In this document: in pieces, positions 28,681 through 36,865 of the stretch
How positions within the stretch are numbered: the first letter of the stretch is position 1
Layout: each line of letters opens with the position of its first letter
Assembly (NCBI GenBank): GCA_945952245.1
Contig: CAMFHT010000005.1
Span: 1 to 38,034 of the forward strand
Source: an uncultured Rhizobium sp.
Lineage (GTDB): Bacteria; Pseudomonadota; Alphaproteobacteria; Rhizobiales; Rhizobiaceae
Direction of reading: 5' to 3'
DNA: 38,034 bases
Notes under the pieces: model-generated
Told to the model about the DNA's origin: nothing
What the model saw: only the letters and a program-made list of their open reading frames with translations
Database searches by the model: none
Program-made: the position numbers and the translations under genes

Positions 28681-29751
28681 TCAGCCCTCCGGTCCGACAC
28701 GCCAGCTGTCGGCGTAGATGTTGATGGCGGATGTCTCGAACTGGAGACGCGGTTCTGCCGGGATTTCGGCGCCTTCCGGCACGACGACCGCAAGCGGCCT
28801 GCCCTCGAAACTCGCGCGCACGATCTTCTGCCGGCCGATATCCTCGATCTTGCTGATCGTAACAGGCATGCCTTCACGGGAGAGGCGGACGAATTCCGGG
28901 CGGATGCCGAGCTCCACCTTCTTGCCGGAGCCGATGGAATGGGTGGCGGCGAGCGGAATGCTCTGGCTGCCGACCACGGCGGAAGCGCCTTCCACCTTGG
29001 CGTCCATCAGGTTCATGCCCGGCGAGCCGATGAAATAGCCGACGAAGGTGTGGCTCGGGCGCTCGAAGAGTTCAGCCGGCGTGCCGATCTGCACGATCTG
29101 GCCGTCATACATGACGACGACCTTGTCGGCGAAGGTCAGCGCTTCGGTCTGGTCATGCGTGACATAGACCATGGTGAAGCCGAACTGGCGGTGCAGGCGC
29201 TTCAGCTGCGAGCGCAGCACCCATTTCATGTGCGGGTCGATGACCGTCAGCGGCTCGTCGAACAGGATCGCGTTCACGTCGTTGCGCACCAGGCCGCGGC
29301 CGAGCGAGATCTTCTGCTTCTGGTCGGCGGTCAGGCCGCGGGCGCGGCGCTTCGCCATGTCCGAAAGGCCCGTCATTTCAAGGATTTCGGTGACCCGGCG
29401 TGCCACGTCCTGCTCCGGCACATGCCGGTTGCGCAGAGGAAATGCGAGGTTGTCGTAGACGGTCATCGTGTCGTAGATGACCGGGAACTGGAAGACCTGC
29501 GCGATGTTGCGCTCCTGCGTCGACAGGTTCGTGACGTCCTTTCCGTCGAACAGGATCTTGCCTTCGGACGGATGCAGCAGGCCGGAAATGATGTTCAGAA
29601 GCGTGGTCTTGCCGCAGCCGGAAGGCCCCAGCAGCGCATAGGCGCCGCCGTCGTTCCAGGAGTGATGCACTTCCTTCAGCGCATAGTCGGATTCGCGCGT
29701 CGGCTTGGCGCCGTAGGCGTGGCGGATGTGGTCGAGATCGATGCGTGCCAT
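28681..29751 (-). CDS. glpT: ABC transporter ATP-binding protein (GlpT-like)
   Basis: GPSGCGKTT Walker A, ILFDEPLTVID Walker B, VYVTHDQTEA H-loop; signature region reads LTADQKQK. Confidence 0.87.
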   Translation of the reverse strand: MARIDLDHIRHAYGAKPTRESDYALKEVHHSWNDGGAYALLGPSGCGKTTLLNIISGLLHPSEGKILFDGKDVTNLSTQERNIAQVFQFPVIYDTMTVYDNLAFPLRNRHVPEQDVARRVTEILEMTGLSDMAKRRARGLTADQKQKISLGRGLVRNDVNAILFDEPLTVIDPHMKWVLRSQLKRLHRQFGFTMVYVTHDQTEALTFADKVVVMYDGQIVQIGTPAELFERPSHTFVGYFIGSPGMNLMDAKVEGASAVVGSQSIPLAATHSIGSGKKVELGIRPEFVRLSREGMPVTISKIEDIGRQKIVRASFEGRPLAVVVPEGAEIPAEPRLQFETSAINIYADSWRVGPEG

Positions 29752-29766
29752 GGTCTCCGCTCCTCC

Positions 29767-30846
29767 TCAGGCAGCCAATGCCGCGGGGACGGCGAGCGAG
29801 CGCCCATCCGGGCCGAACGCCATCAGGCGGTCGGCATCGAGATGGAGCGTGATTTCCGTATCGGGATCGATGTCGTGGATGCCGTGCGCCAGCATGACCC
29901 AGCGGGCATCGCCGAAACCGACATGGACGAAACTTTCCGAACCCGCGATTTCAGAAATGAGCGTCCTGACCGTCAGCGCCTGCGGATGGGCACCGCGCGG
30001 CTGAAGGCTCAAGTGATGCGGCTGGAAGGCGATCGTCAGCGGGCCATCGGAGACGTGGGCGAGATGCGCCGGCACAGCGATCTTTGCACCGCCAGCCTCG
30101 AGGGTCTGCCCGAGCTTGGTGACGGCGATCGTGTTGAGCGGCGGATCACCGAAGGTCTTCGCGGTCACGAGGTCCGCCGGATTGCGGTAGACGTCGATGG
30201 TGCGGCCGAACTGGGTGACACGGCCCTCCGACAGCGTTGCGGTATTGCCGCCGAGCAGCAGCGCTTCCGAGGGCTCGGTCGTCGCATAGACGAAGATGGC
30301 GCCGGATTCGGCAAAGATCTTCGGCAGCTCCTCGCGCAGTTCCTCGCGAAGCTTGTAGTCGAGGTTCGCCAGCGGCTCGTCGAGCAGGACGAGGCTTGCA
30401 TTCTTGCAGATCGCGCGGGCGAGCGCCGTGCGCTGCTGCTGGCCGCCGGAAAGATTGAGCGGCGTGCGGTCGAGATAGGGGGTGAGCTTCAGGAGTTCCG
30501 CCGCCTTGCGCACGGCCTTGTCAACCGTATCGCGATCCTTGCCTGCAATCCGCATGGGCGAGGCGATGTTTTCATAGACCGTGAATGCGGGGTAATTGAT
30601 GAACTGCTGGTACACCATGGCGACACTGCGCTTCTGTACCGGCACGCCGGTCACGTCCTTGCCGTCGAAATAAACGGAGCCGCTCGTCGGCTTGTCGAGC
30701 CCGGCCATCAGCCGCATCAGGGACGTCTTGCCTGACAGGGTCGGGCCAAGCAGCACGTTCAGCGTTCCCCGCTGCAGCACGAGGCTGGTCGGGTGAATGT
30801 GGTTCTCGCCGGCGACCACTTTCGCGACGTCGCGTAATTCCAGCAT
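29767..30846 (-). CDS. glpS: ABC transporter ATP-binding protein (GlpS-like)
   Basis: GPTLSGKTS Walker A, LSGGQQQR signature, LVLLDEPLANLD Walker B; H-loop position reads VYATTEPSEA; start set at MLELRDVAKV. Confidence 0.87.
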   Translation of the reverse strand: MLELRDVAKVVAGENHIHPTSLVLQRGTLNVLLGPTLSGKTSLMRLMAGLDKPTSGSVYFDGKDVTGVPVQKRSVAMVYQQFINYPAFTVYENIASPMRIAGKDRDTVDKAVRKAAELLKLTPYLDRTPLNLSGGQQQRTALARAICKNASLVLLDEPLANLDYKLREELREELPKIFAESGAIFVYATTEPSEALLLGGNTATLSEGRVTQFGRTIDVYRNPADLVTAKTFGDPPLNTIAVTKLGQTLEAGGAKIAVPAHLAHVSDGPLTIAFQPHHLSLQPRGAHPQALTVRTLISEIAGSESFVHVGFGDARWVMLAHGIHDIDPDTEITLHLDADRLMAFGPDGRSLAVPAALAA

Positions 30847-30929
30847 GTTTCCTCCCGGAGCTCCTCCGCTCCTCATTCCCCATCAGGCCGGCAGCCGCTC
30901 TCCCAACTGCCGCCCGACTGCATCATGGC

Positions 30930-32447
30930 CTAACTCGGCGCATGCTGCAGCATGTATTCGTTCAGCCGTGCGGCCTCCTGCGGCGCGAGATAGAGCCCGC
31001 GCTTGGTACGGCGCCAGAGGACATCCTCCGCAGTCCGCGCCCATTCCTTCGACATCAGCCAATCCACTTCGACGGCGTAGACGTCGGAACCAAAGTTCTC
31101 TCCGAGATCCTCCGCCGATCTGAGCCCTTCGAGCATGGCGAAGGCGCGCGTGCCGTACAGGCGGATGAGACGGCGCGCATGCTTGTCATCGAGATAGGGA
31201 TGCGCCGTCTTGAGCTTGCGCACCTCGTCCTCATAGCCATGCACGCTGAAATCGCCGCCGGGCAGCGTGCTGCTGCCGGTCCAGGGCTTGCCCTTTTCGC
31301 CGATGCCTTCGGCAATCTTTTCCAGCGCATGCTCGGCAAGCCGCCGATAGGTGGTGAGCTTGCCGCCGAAGATGTTGAGCAGCACCGGACCGCCATTGCC
31401 GCCTTCGAGCTTCAGCACGTAATCGCGCGTTGCTTCCTGAGCGGCACTCGCGCCGTCGTCGAACAGCGGGCGCACACCGGAATAGGTCCAGACGATGTCT
31501 TCCGGGCGTACGGGCTCCGCAAAATACTCACTCGCCGCATTGCAGAGATAGGTTACTTCCTGGTCGGTGATCTTCACCTCGCGCGGATCGCCCTTGTAAT
31601 CCTGGTCGGTGGTGCCGATCAGGGTGAAGTCGTTTTCGTAGGGGATGGCGAAGATGATTCGATTGTCCGGATTCTGGAAGAAATAGGACCGCGGATCGTC
31701 GAACTTCTTGCGCACGATGATGTGGCTGCCCTGCACGAGACGGACATTGTGCACCTGGTTCTTGCCGAAGGCCTGCGACAGCACCGAATCCACCCAGGGG
31801 CCGGCGGCATTGACCAGCATGCGCGCCTGATAACGCGTCGTCTTGGCCGTGACCGTATCGAGGACGTCGATTTCCCAGAATTTTTCACCGCGATGCGCGG
31901 CAATCACCTTGGACCGAGCAAGAATGGTCGCGCCCCGCTCTTCGGCATCGCGGGCGTTCAGGACCACCATGCGGGCATCGTCCACCCAGCCGTCGGAATA
32001 TTCGAATGCCTTGGTGAAGAGCGGCTTCAGCGGCTTGCCGGCGGGATCCCGGCGCATGTCGAGCGTGCGGGTCGCGGGCAATAGCTTGCGGCCGCCAAGG
32101 TGATCGTAGAGGAAGAGGCCGAGGCGGATGAGCCAGGCGGGACGGATGCCGCCCTTGTGGAACGGCAGGACGAAGCGCATGGGCCAGATGATGTGCGGCG
32201 CCATGGCCCACAGCACCTCGCGCTCCATCAGCGCTTCGCGGACCAGTCGGAATTCGTAATGCTCGAGATAGCGCAGCCCGCCATGGATCAGCTTTGTCGC
32301 GGCGGATGAAGTGCCCGAGGCGAAGTCCTTGGCCTCGGCAAGCGCCACGCTGTACCCTCGCCCCACGGCATCACGGGCAATGCCGCATCCATTGATGCCG
32401 CCGCCGATGATGAACAGGTCGAAGGTCTTCTGGTCCGGCACGCGCAT
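30930..32447 (-). CDS. glpD: Glycerol-3-phosphate dehydrogenase
   Basis: FDLFIIGGGINGCGIARDAVGRGYSVALAE FAD motif; SSAATKLIHGGLRYLEHYEFRLVREAL; start set at MRVPDQKTF. Confidence 0.94.
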   Translation of the reverse strand: MRVPDQKTFDLFIIGGGINGCGIARDAVGRGYSVALAEAKDFASGTSSAATKLIHGGLRYLEHYEFRLVREALMEREVLWAMAPHIIWPMRFVLPFHKGGIRPAWLIRLGLFLYDHLGGRKLLPATRTLDMRRDPAGKPLKPLFTKAFEYSDGWVDDARMVVLNARDAEERGATILARSKVIAAHRGEKFWEIDVLDTVTAKTTRYQARMLVNAAGPWVDSVLSQAFGKNQVHNVRLVQGSHIIVRKKFDDPRSYFFQNPDNRIIFAIPYENDFTLIGTTDQDYKGDPREVKITDQEVTYLCNAASEYFAEPVRPEDIVWTYSGVRPLFDDGASAAQEATRDYVLKLEGGNGGPVLLNIFGGKLTTYRRLAEHALEKIAEGIGEKGKPWTGSSTLPGGDFSVHGYEDEVRKLKTAHPYLDDKHARRLIRLYGTRAFAMLEGLRSAEDLGENFGSDVYAVEVDWLMSKEWARTAEDVLWRRTKRGLYLAPQEAARLNEYMLQHAPS

Positions 32448-32504
32448 CCTCCCCAGTTCACGCAACCCGTTTGGGTCTGGCCGATTTCGAAACTAAGATA
32501 GCTT

Positions 32505-32536
32505 AAAACGAAAACAAATCGCGTGTCAAACGAAAG
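32505..32536. promoter_or_regulatory. Putative GlpR operator: two AAACGAAA copies, start-to-start 22 bp, upstream of glpD
   Basis: AAACGAAA at 32506-32513 and 32528-32535. Confidence 0.5.
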
Positions 32537-32557
32537 CGAGTAGAAAACTGAAACAAT

Positions 32558-33325
32558 TTATGAACCCGCGGTTTCGATCAGCTGCACGCCGCGCGATGCC
32601 GCGATTTCCTGCAGTTTCTGCGAGGGACAGACATCCGTGATGAAGGTGTGGACCTGGGAAAGATGGCCGATGCGGACGGGCGCGGTGCGCTCGAATTTCG
32701 TGCTGTCGGCGACGAGGATGACGTGACGCGCATTGGCGATGATCGCCTGCGCGACCTTTACTTCGCGAAAATCGAAATCGAGAAGCGCACCGTCCTCGTC
32801 GATGGCCGAGGCACCGATCACGGCATAGTCCACCTTGAACTGCTTGATGAAATCGACCGCCGCTTCGCCGACGATGCCGCCATCCGAACCGCGGACGACG
32901 CCGCCGGCGATGACCACCTCGATCGAGGGATAGACACGCAAGCGATTGGCGACATTGATGTTATTTGTAATGACCATCAGCTCGTGGTGGTTCAGAAGCG
33001 CCTCTCCAACCGCCTCCGTGGTCGTGCCGATGTTGATGAAAAGCGAGGCCTTGTCCGGGATCAGGTCGGCTGCAGCGCGGCCGATCGCCTGCTTTTCCGT
33101 TGCCGCGATCGAGCGCCGTGCTTCGTAGCGGACGTTTTCCGTCCCGCTCGGAAAGAGGGCGCCGCCATGGATGCGGGTCAGCGCCTTCGCCTCGCAGAGA
33201 TCGTTCAGATCCTTGCGGATCGTCTGCGGCGTCACGGAAAATCGGGTGGCGAGATCCTCCACCTGGACACGGCCCTCGGCCTTGGCAATGTCGAGAATTT
33301 CCGCCTGCCGGCCGGTGAAATGCAT
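32558..33325 (-). CDS. glpR: DeoR/GlpR family transcriptional regulator
   Basis: MHFTGRQAEILDIAKAEGRVQVEDLATRFSVTPQTIRKDLNDLCEAKALTRIHGGALFPS HTH; next to glpD. The track ORF is over-extended. Confidence 0.9.
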   Translation of the reverse strand: MHFTGRQAEILDIAKAEGRVQVEDLATRFSVTPQTIRKDLNDLCEAKALTRIHGGALFPSGTENVRYEARRSIAATEKQAIGRAAADLIPDKASLFINIGTTTEAVGEALLNHHELMVITNNINVANRLRVYPSIEVVIAGGVVRGSDGGIVGEAAVDFIKQFKVDYAVIGASAIDEDGALLDFDFREVKVAQAIIANARHVILVADSTKFERTAPVRIGHLSQVHTFITDVCPSQKLQEIAASRGVQLIETAGS

Positions 33326-33382
33326 GGTCGTCCTCCGCGCCCGTTCGAATGCGAGCTTTCGCACCATAGGCCGAATCGAAAC

Positions 33383-33390
33383 AAACGAAA
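33383..33390. promoter_or_regulatory. Third AAACGAAA copy upstream of glpR (putative autoregulatory site)
   Basis: Exact match to the two sites upstream of glpD. Confidence 0.4.
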
Positions 33391-33432
33391 AGAACCCGCG
33401 CGCATTGCGGTTGGCAGAGTGCTGCCGCAGAA

Positions 33433-33462
33433 TGCCGCGGTACCCCTCTTGAGACCGCGGCA
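33433..33462. promoter_or_regulatory. Inverted repeat directly before the LysR-type gene
   Basis: TGCCGCGGT-N12-ACCGCGGCA; ends 4 nt before ATG 33467. Confidence 0.55.
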
Positions 33463-33466
33463 GATC

Positions 33467-34363
33467 ATGATCGACAAGCTGGAATATTTCATTGCCCTTG
33501 CCCGAGAAAGGCATTTCGCACGGGCCGCGGAGGAGCTCGGCATTTCGCAGCCGACGCTTTCCGCCGCCATCCGGCAGCTGGAAGACCAGCTGGGTGTCAG
33601 CCTCGTCGTTCGCGGCTCGCGCTTCCAGGGACTGACACCCGAGGGCCAGCGTGTGCTCGAATGGGCGCGCCGGATCGTCGGCGACGCGCGGACCATGCGG
33701 CAGGAAATGCAGGCGGCCAAGAAAGGCCTCTCTGGCCATATCCGACTCGCTGCCATTCCGACGGCGCTCGCCATGGTGCAGCAGATCACGGCGCCCTTCC
33801 AGGAAAAGCATCCGGACGTGACCATTTCCGTAGCGTCCTGCACCTCGCTGCAGGTGCTGAGCCAGCTGGAAAACCTGGAGATCGACGCAGGGATCACCTA
33901 TCTGGAAAACGAGCCGCTCGGCCGCGTCACCAGCGTGCCGCTCTATGCGGAACGCTACCATCTCATTACCGCTGCGGGCAGTCAGTATGCAGAGCGGGAA
34001 AGCGTCACCTGGCAGGAAGTATCAGATCTTAGGCTTTGTCTATTAACGCCCGATATGCAGAACCGGCGCATCATCAACCAGCATTTTGCGGAAGCAGGTG
34101 CAACGGTCAGACCCACGCTCGAATCGAACTCGATGATCGTGCTGTTTTCCCATATGCGAACCGGGCGGTGGTCGTCCATCATGCCGCTCAGCACGGCACA
34201 ATCCTTTGGTTTTCCTGAGGAAGTGCGCGCCATTCCCATCACCGCGCCAGATACCGAACACGTCGTTGGCCTGATTGCGACACATCGCGAACCGTATACG
34301 CCGCTGGTTTCCGCGCTCCTCCATGAAGCACGCACCCTAGCCGCCGATTTTACGCCTCAATAG
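33467..34363 (+). CDS. LysR family transcriptional regulator (likely fds regulator)
   Basis: MIDKLEYFIALARERHFARAAEELGISQPTLSAAIRQLEDQLGVSLVVR HTH; upstream of and co-oriented with fds genes. Confidence 0.9.
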   Translation: MIDKLEYFIALARERHFARAAEELGISQPTLSAAIRQLEDQLGVSLVVRGSRFQGLTPEGQRVLEWARRIVGDARTMRQEMQAAKKGLSGHIRLAAIPTALAMVQQITAPFQEKHPDVTISVASCTSLQVLSQLENLEIDAGITYLENEPLGRVTSVPLYAERYHLITAAGSQYAERESVTWQEVSDLRLCLLTPDMQNRRIINQHFAEAGATVRPTLESNSMIVLFSHMRTGRWSSIMPLSTAQSFGFPEEVRAIPITAPDTEHVVGLIATHREPYTPLVSALLHEARTLAADFTPQ

Positions 34364-34411
34364 AAAAAAACTATCGATCGACGGATCTGGCTTATTGACC
34401 TCGTCGCCGGT

Positions 34412-34514
34412 CCTTGCGAGACTTCAGGGATAGCTTCGGCTGCCGACAGAGATCCGGCCCCCGCAGCGCCAAATTCCACAATCAGGTCCGGCTTGTTTCA
34501 GGCGTCTCGCAAGG
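34412..34514 (+). promoter_or_regulatory. Long-range inverted repeat in the fds leader (candidate structured 5' UTR or looped operator)
   Basis: CCTTGCGAGAC (34412-34422) and GTCTCGCAAGG (34504-34514), perfect 11-bp complementarity, 81-nt spacer; fdsG ATG at 34557. Confidence 0.6.
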
Positions 34515-34556
34515 CATGTGAAGACATCGGAGGCAAGGTCTATCGGGAGGGCGTTC

Positions 34557-35036
34557 ATGACCATCAACGTAGCCGCGGGCGATCTGACCCGGCGCACCCA
34601 GGCGATCGTGGATCGCCTGATCGGACTGGAAGGGCCGCTTCTGCCCATCCTCCACGAGGTGCAGGACGAGTTCGGCTTCGTGCCGCAGGAAGCGCTGCCG
34701 GTCATCGCCGAGGCACTGAACCTCTCGCGCGCCGAAGTGCATGGCGTCATGACCTTCTACCACGACTACCGCAACCACCCGACGGGCCGCCACGTGCTGA
34801 AGCTCTGTCGGGCGGAAGCCTGCCAGTCCATGGGCGGCGATGCGCTGGCCGAGCGGGTCAAGAAGGCGCTTGGCATCGATTTCCACCAGACGACGCTCGA
34901 CGGGTCCGTGACGCTGGAACCGGTCTTCTGTCTCGGGCTCTGTTCCTGCGCGCCGGCAGCCATGCTGGACGGCGCTATCCACGGACGCCTCGACCACGAG
35001 ACCGTCGATGCCCTAGTGCAGGAGGCCCGCCAATGA
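34557..35036 (+). CDS. fdsG: NAD-dependent formate dehydrogenase gamma subunit (NuoE-like)
   Basis: EVQDEFGFVPQEALPVIAEALNLSRAEVHGVMTFYHDYR; CRAEACQSMGG and CLGLCSCAPAAM 2Fe-2S ligands. Confidence 0.92.
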   Translation: MTINVAAGDLTRRTQAIVDRLIGLEGPLLPILHEVQDEFGFVPQEALPVIAEALNLSRAEVHGVMTFYHDYRNHPTGRHVLKLCRAEACQSMGGDALAERVKKALGIDFHQTTLDGSVTLEPVFCLGLCSCAPAAMLDGAIHGRLDHETVDALVQEARQ

Positions 35037-36589
35037 CCGTCAAGATCTACGTTCCCAAGGATGCAGCAGCCGTCGCCTGCGGTGCGGACCGTGTTGCCGC
35101 CAAGCTTGGCGAGGCCATCAAGGCCCGCAACCTCGACGTCGTGATCGTCCGCAACGGCTCGCGCGGCATGCACTGGCTGGAGCCGCTCGTCGAAGTCGAG
35201 ACCGCCTCGGGCCGTATTGCCTATGGTCCGGTCAAGGTCTCCGATGTCGACAGCCTGATCGGTGCCGGCCTCGCCGAGGGCGGCGCCCATGCGCTGTCGC
35301 TTGGCCTGACCGAGGACATTCCCTTCCTCAAGAACCAGACCCGCCTGACCTTCGCCCGCTGCGGCGTGATCGATCCGCTTTCGCTTGCCGACTACAAGGC
35401 GCATGGAGGCCTCAAGGGTCTCGAGCGCGCTGTCGCCATGACGCCGATCGACGTCGTCAAGGAAGTCACCGACAGCGGCCTTCGTGGCCGCGGCGGCGCG
35501 GGCTTCCCGACCGGCATCAAGTGGAAGACCGTGCTCGACGCCGTCGATGACCGCAAGTACATCGTCTGCAATGCCGACGAAGGCGATAGCGGCACCTTCG
35601 CCGACCGCATGATCATGGAAGGCGATCCCTTCGTGCTGATCGAAGGCATGGCGATCGCCGGCATCGCGACCGGCGCCACCAAGGGCTTCATCTACATCCG
35701 CTCCGAATATCCGCATGCGATCGAGACCATGAGCCGCGCCGTCGAGCTTGCCCGCGCAGCCGGCATCCTCGGTGTTTCGGTCCTCGGCTCGGCCAATGCC
35801 TTCGACATGGAGGTGCGTGTCGGCGCCGGTGCCTATGTCTGCGGCGAGGAAACGGCTCTGCTGAATTCGCTTGAAGGCAAGCGTGGCGTGGTTCGCGCCA
35901 AGCCGCCGCTTCCGGCCCATAAGGGCCTGTTCGGCAAGCCGACCGTGATCAACAACGTGATCTCGCTCGCCTCCGTCCCGGTCATCATGGAAAAGGGTGC
36001 TGCCTTCTACCGCGATTTCGGCATGGGCCGTTCGCGCGGCACCATCCCGCTGCAGATCGCCGGCAACGTGAAGCATGGCGGGCTCTACGAGACCGCCTTT
36101 GGCCTGACGCTCGGCCAGATCATCGACGATATCGCAGGCGGTACGGCGACGGGCCGTCCGGTCAAGGCCGTGCAGGTCGGCGGTCCGCTCGGGGCCTATT
36201 TCCCGCGCGCCCTCTTCGACACGCCGTTTGACTACGAAGCCTTCGCGGCGAAGGACGGCCTGATCGGCCATGCCGGCATCACCGTCTTCGACGAAAGCGC
36301 CGACATGCTGAAGCAGGCCCGCTTCGCCATGGAATTCTGCGCCGTCGAAAGCTGCGGCAAGTGCACGCCCTGCCGCATCGGCTCGACCCGCGGCGTCGAA
36401 ACCGCCGACAAGATCGCCCGTGGCATCGAACCCGAGAAGAACAAGGCGCTGTTGACGGATCTCTGCAACACGATGAAGTTCGGTTCGCTCTGCGCACTCG
36501 GCGGCTTCACGCCCTATCCGGTCATGAGCGCGATGACGCACTTCCCAGAAGATTTCTCGCCGGCTCCCATGGTGGAGGCCGCCGAATGA
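35033..36589 (+). CDS. fdsB: NAD-dependent formate dehydrogenase beta subunit (NuoF-like, FMN/NAD-binding)
   Basis: DSGLRGRGGAGFPTGIKWK; CNADEGDSGTFADRMIME; GAGAYVCGEETALLNSLEG; ESCGKCTPCRIG; ATGA overlap with fdsG. Confidence 0.94.
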   Translation: MTVKIYVPKDAAAVACGADRVAAKLGEAIKARNLDVVIVRNGSRGMHWLEPLVEVETASGRIAYGPVKVSDVDSLIGAGLAEGGAHALSLGLTEDIPFLKNQTRLTFARCGVIDPLSLADYKAHGGLKGLERAVAMTPIDVVKEVTDSGLRGRGGAGFPTGIKWKTVLDAVDDRKYIVCNADEGDSGTFADRMIMEGDPFVLIEGMAIAGIATGATKGFIYIRSEYPHAIETMSRAVELARAAGILGVSVLGSANAFDMEVRVGAGAYVCGEETALLNSLEGKRGVVRAKPPLPAHKGLFGKPTVINNVISLASVPVIMEKGAAFYRDFGMGRSRGTIPLQIAGNVKHGGLYETAFGLTLGQIIDDIAGGTATGRPVKAVQVGGPLGAYFPRALFDTPFDYEAFAAKDGLIGHAGITVFDESADMLKQARFAMEFCAVESCGKCTPCRIGSTRGVETADKIARGIEPEKNKALLTDLCNTMKFGSLCALGGFTPYPVMSAMTHFPEDFSPAPMVEAAE

Positions 36590-36810
36590 GCGAGACCGAG
36601 AAGGTGAAAGGTCCGGCCTCCTACTTTCCTTCGATCGAGAAGAAGTATGGACAGCCGATCGCTCACTGGCTCGACCTCGTTCGCGCGCAAGACGGCATGG
36701 CCCACATGCAGGCCGTGAATTTCCTGAAGGAAACCCATGGCCTCGGCCATGGCCATGCCAATGCAATCGTCGCTCACGTTTTCGCCGAGAAGAACAGGGA
36801 CAAAGGCTGA
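36586..36810 (+). CDS. DUF4287-like small protein within fds operon
   Basis: MSETEKVKGPASYFPSIEKKYGQPIAHWLDLVRAQDGMAHMQAVNFLKETHGLGHGHANAIVAHVFAEKNRDKG; ATGA overlap with fdsB. Confidence 0.75.
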   Translation: MSETEKVKGPASYFPSIEKKYGQPIAHWLDLVRAQDGMAHMQAVNFLKETHGLGHGHANAIVAHVFAEKNRDKG

Positions 36811-36865
36811 TGAAAAGCTTCACCCGACCTTCCTCTCCGGCTGCATCTTCAAAAGGATAATCCCG

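Noticed and set aside
32558-33961. 467-aa version of GlpR and the 571-aa version of the LysR regulator (32648-34363)
   Set aside because: The extensions run antisense into each other's genes; HTH-proximal starts at 33325 and 33467 fit the families.
34412-34514. Calling the fds leader a Moco or other named riboswitch
   Set aside because: I cannot match its internal sequence to a known consensus; only the pairing arms are directly visible.
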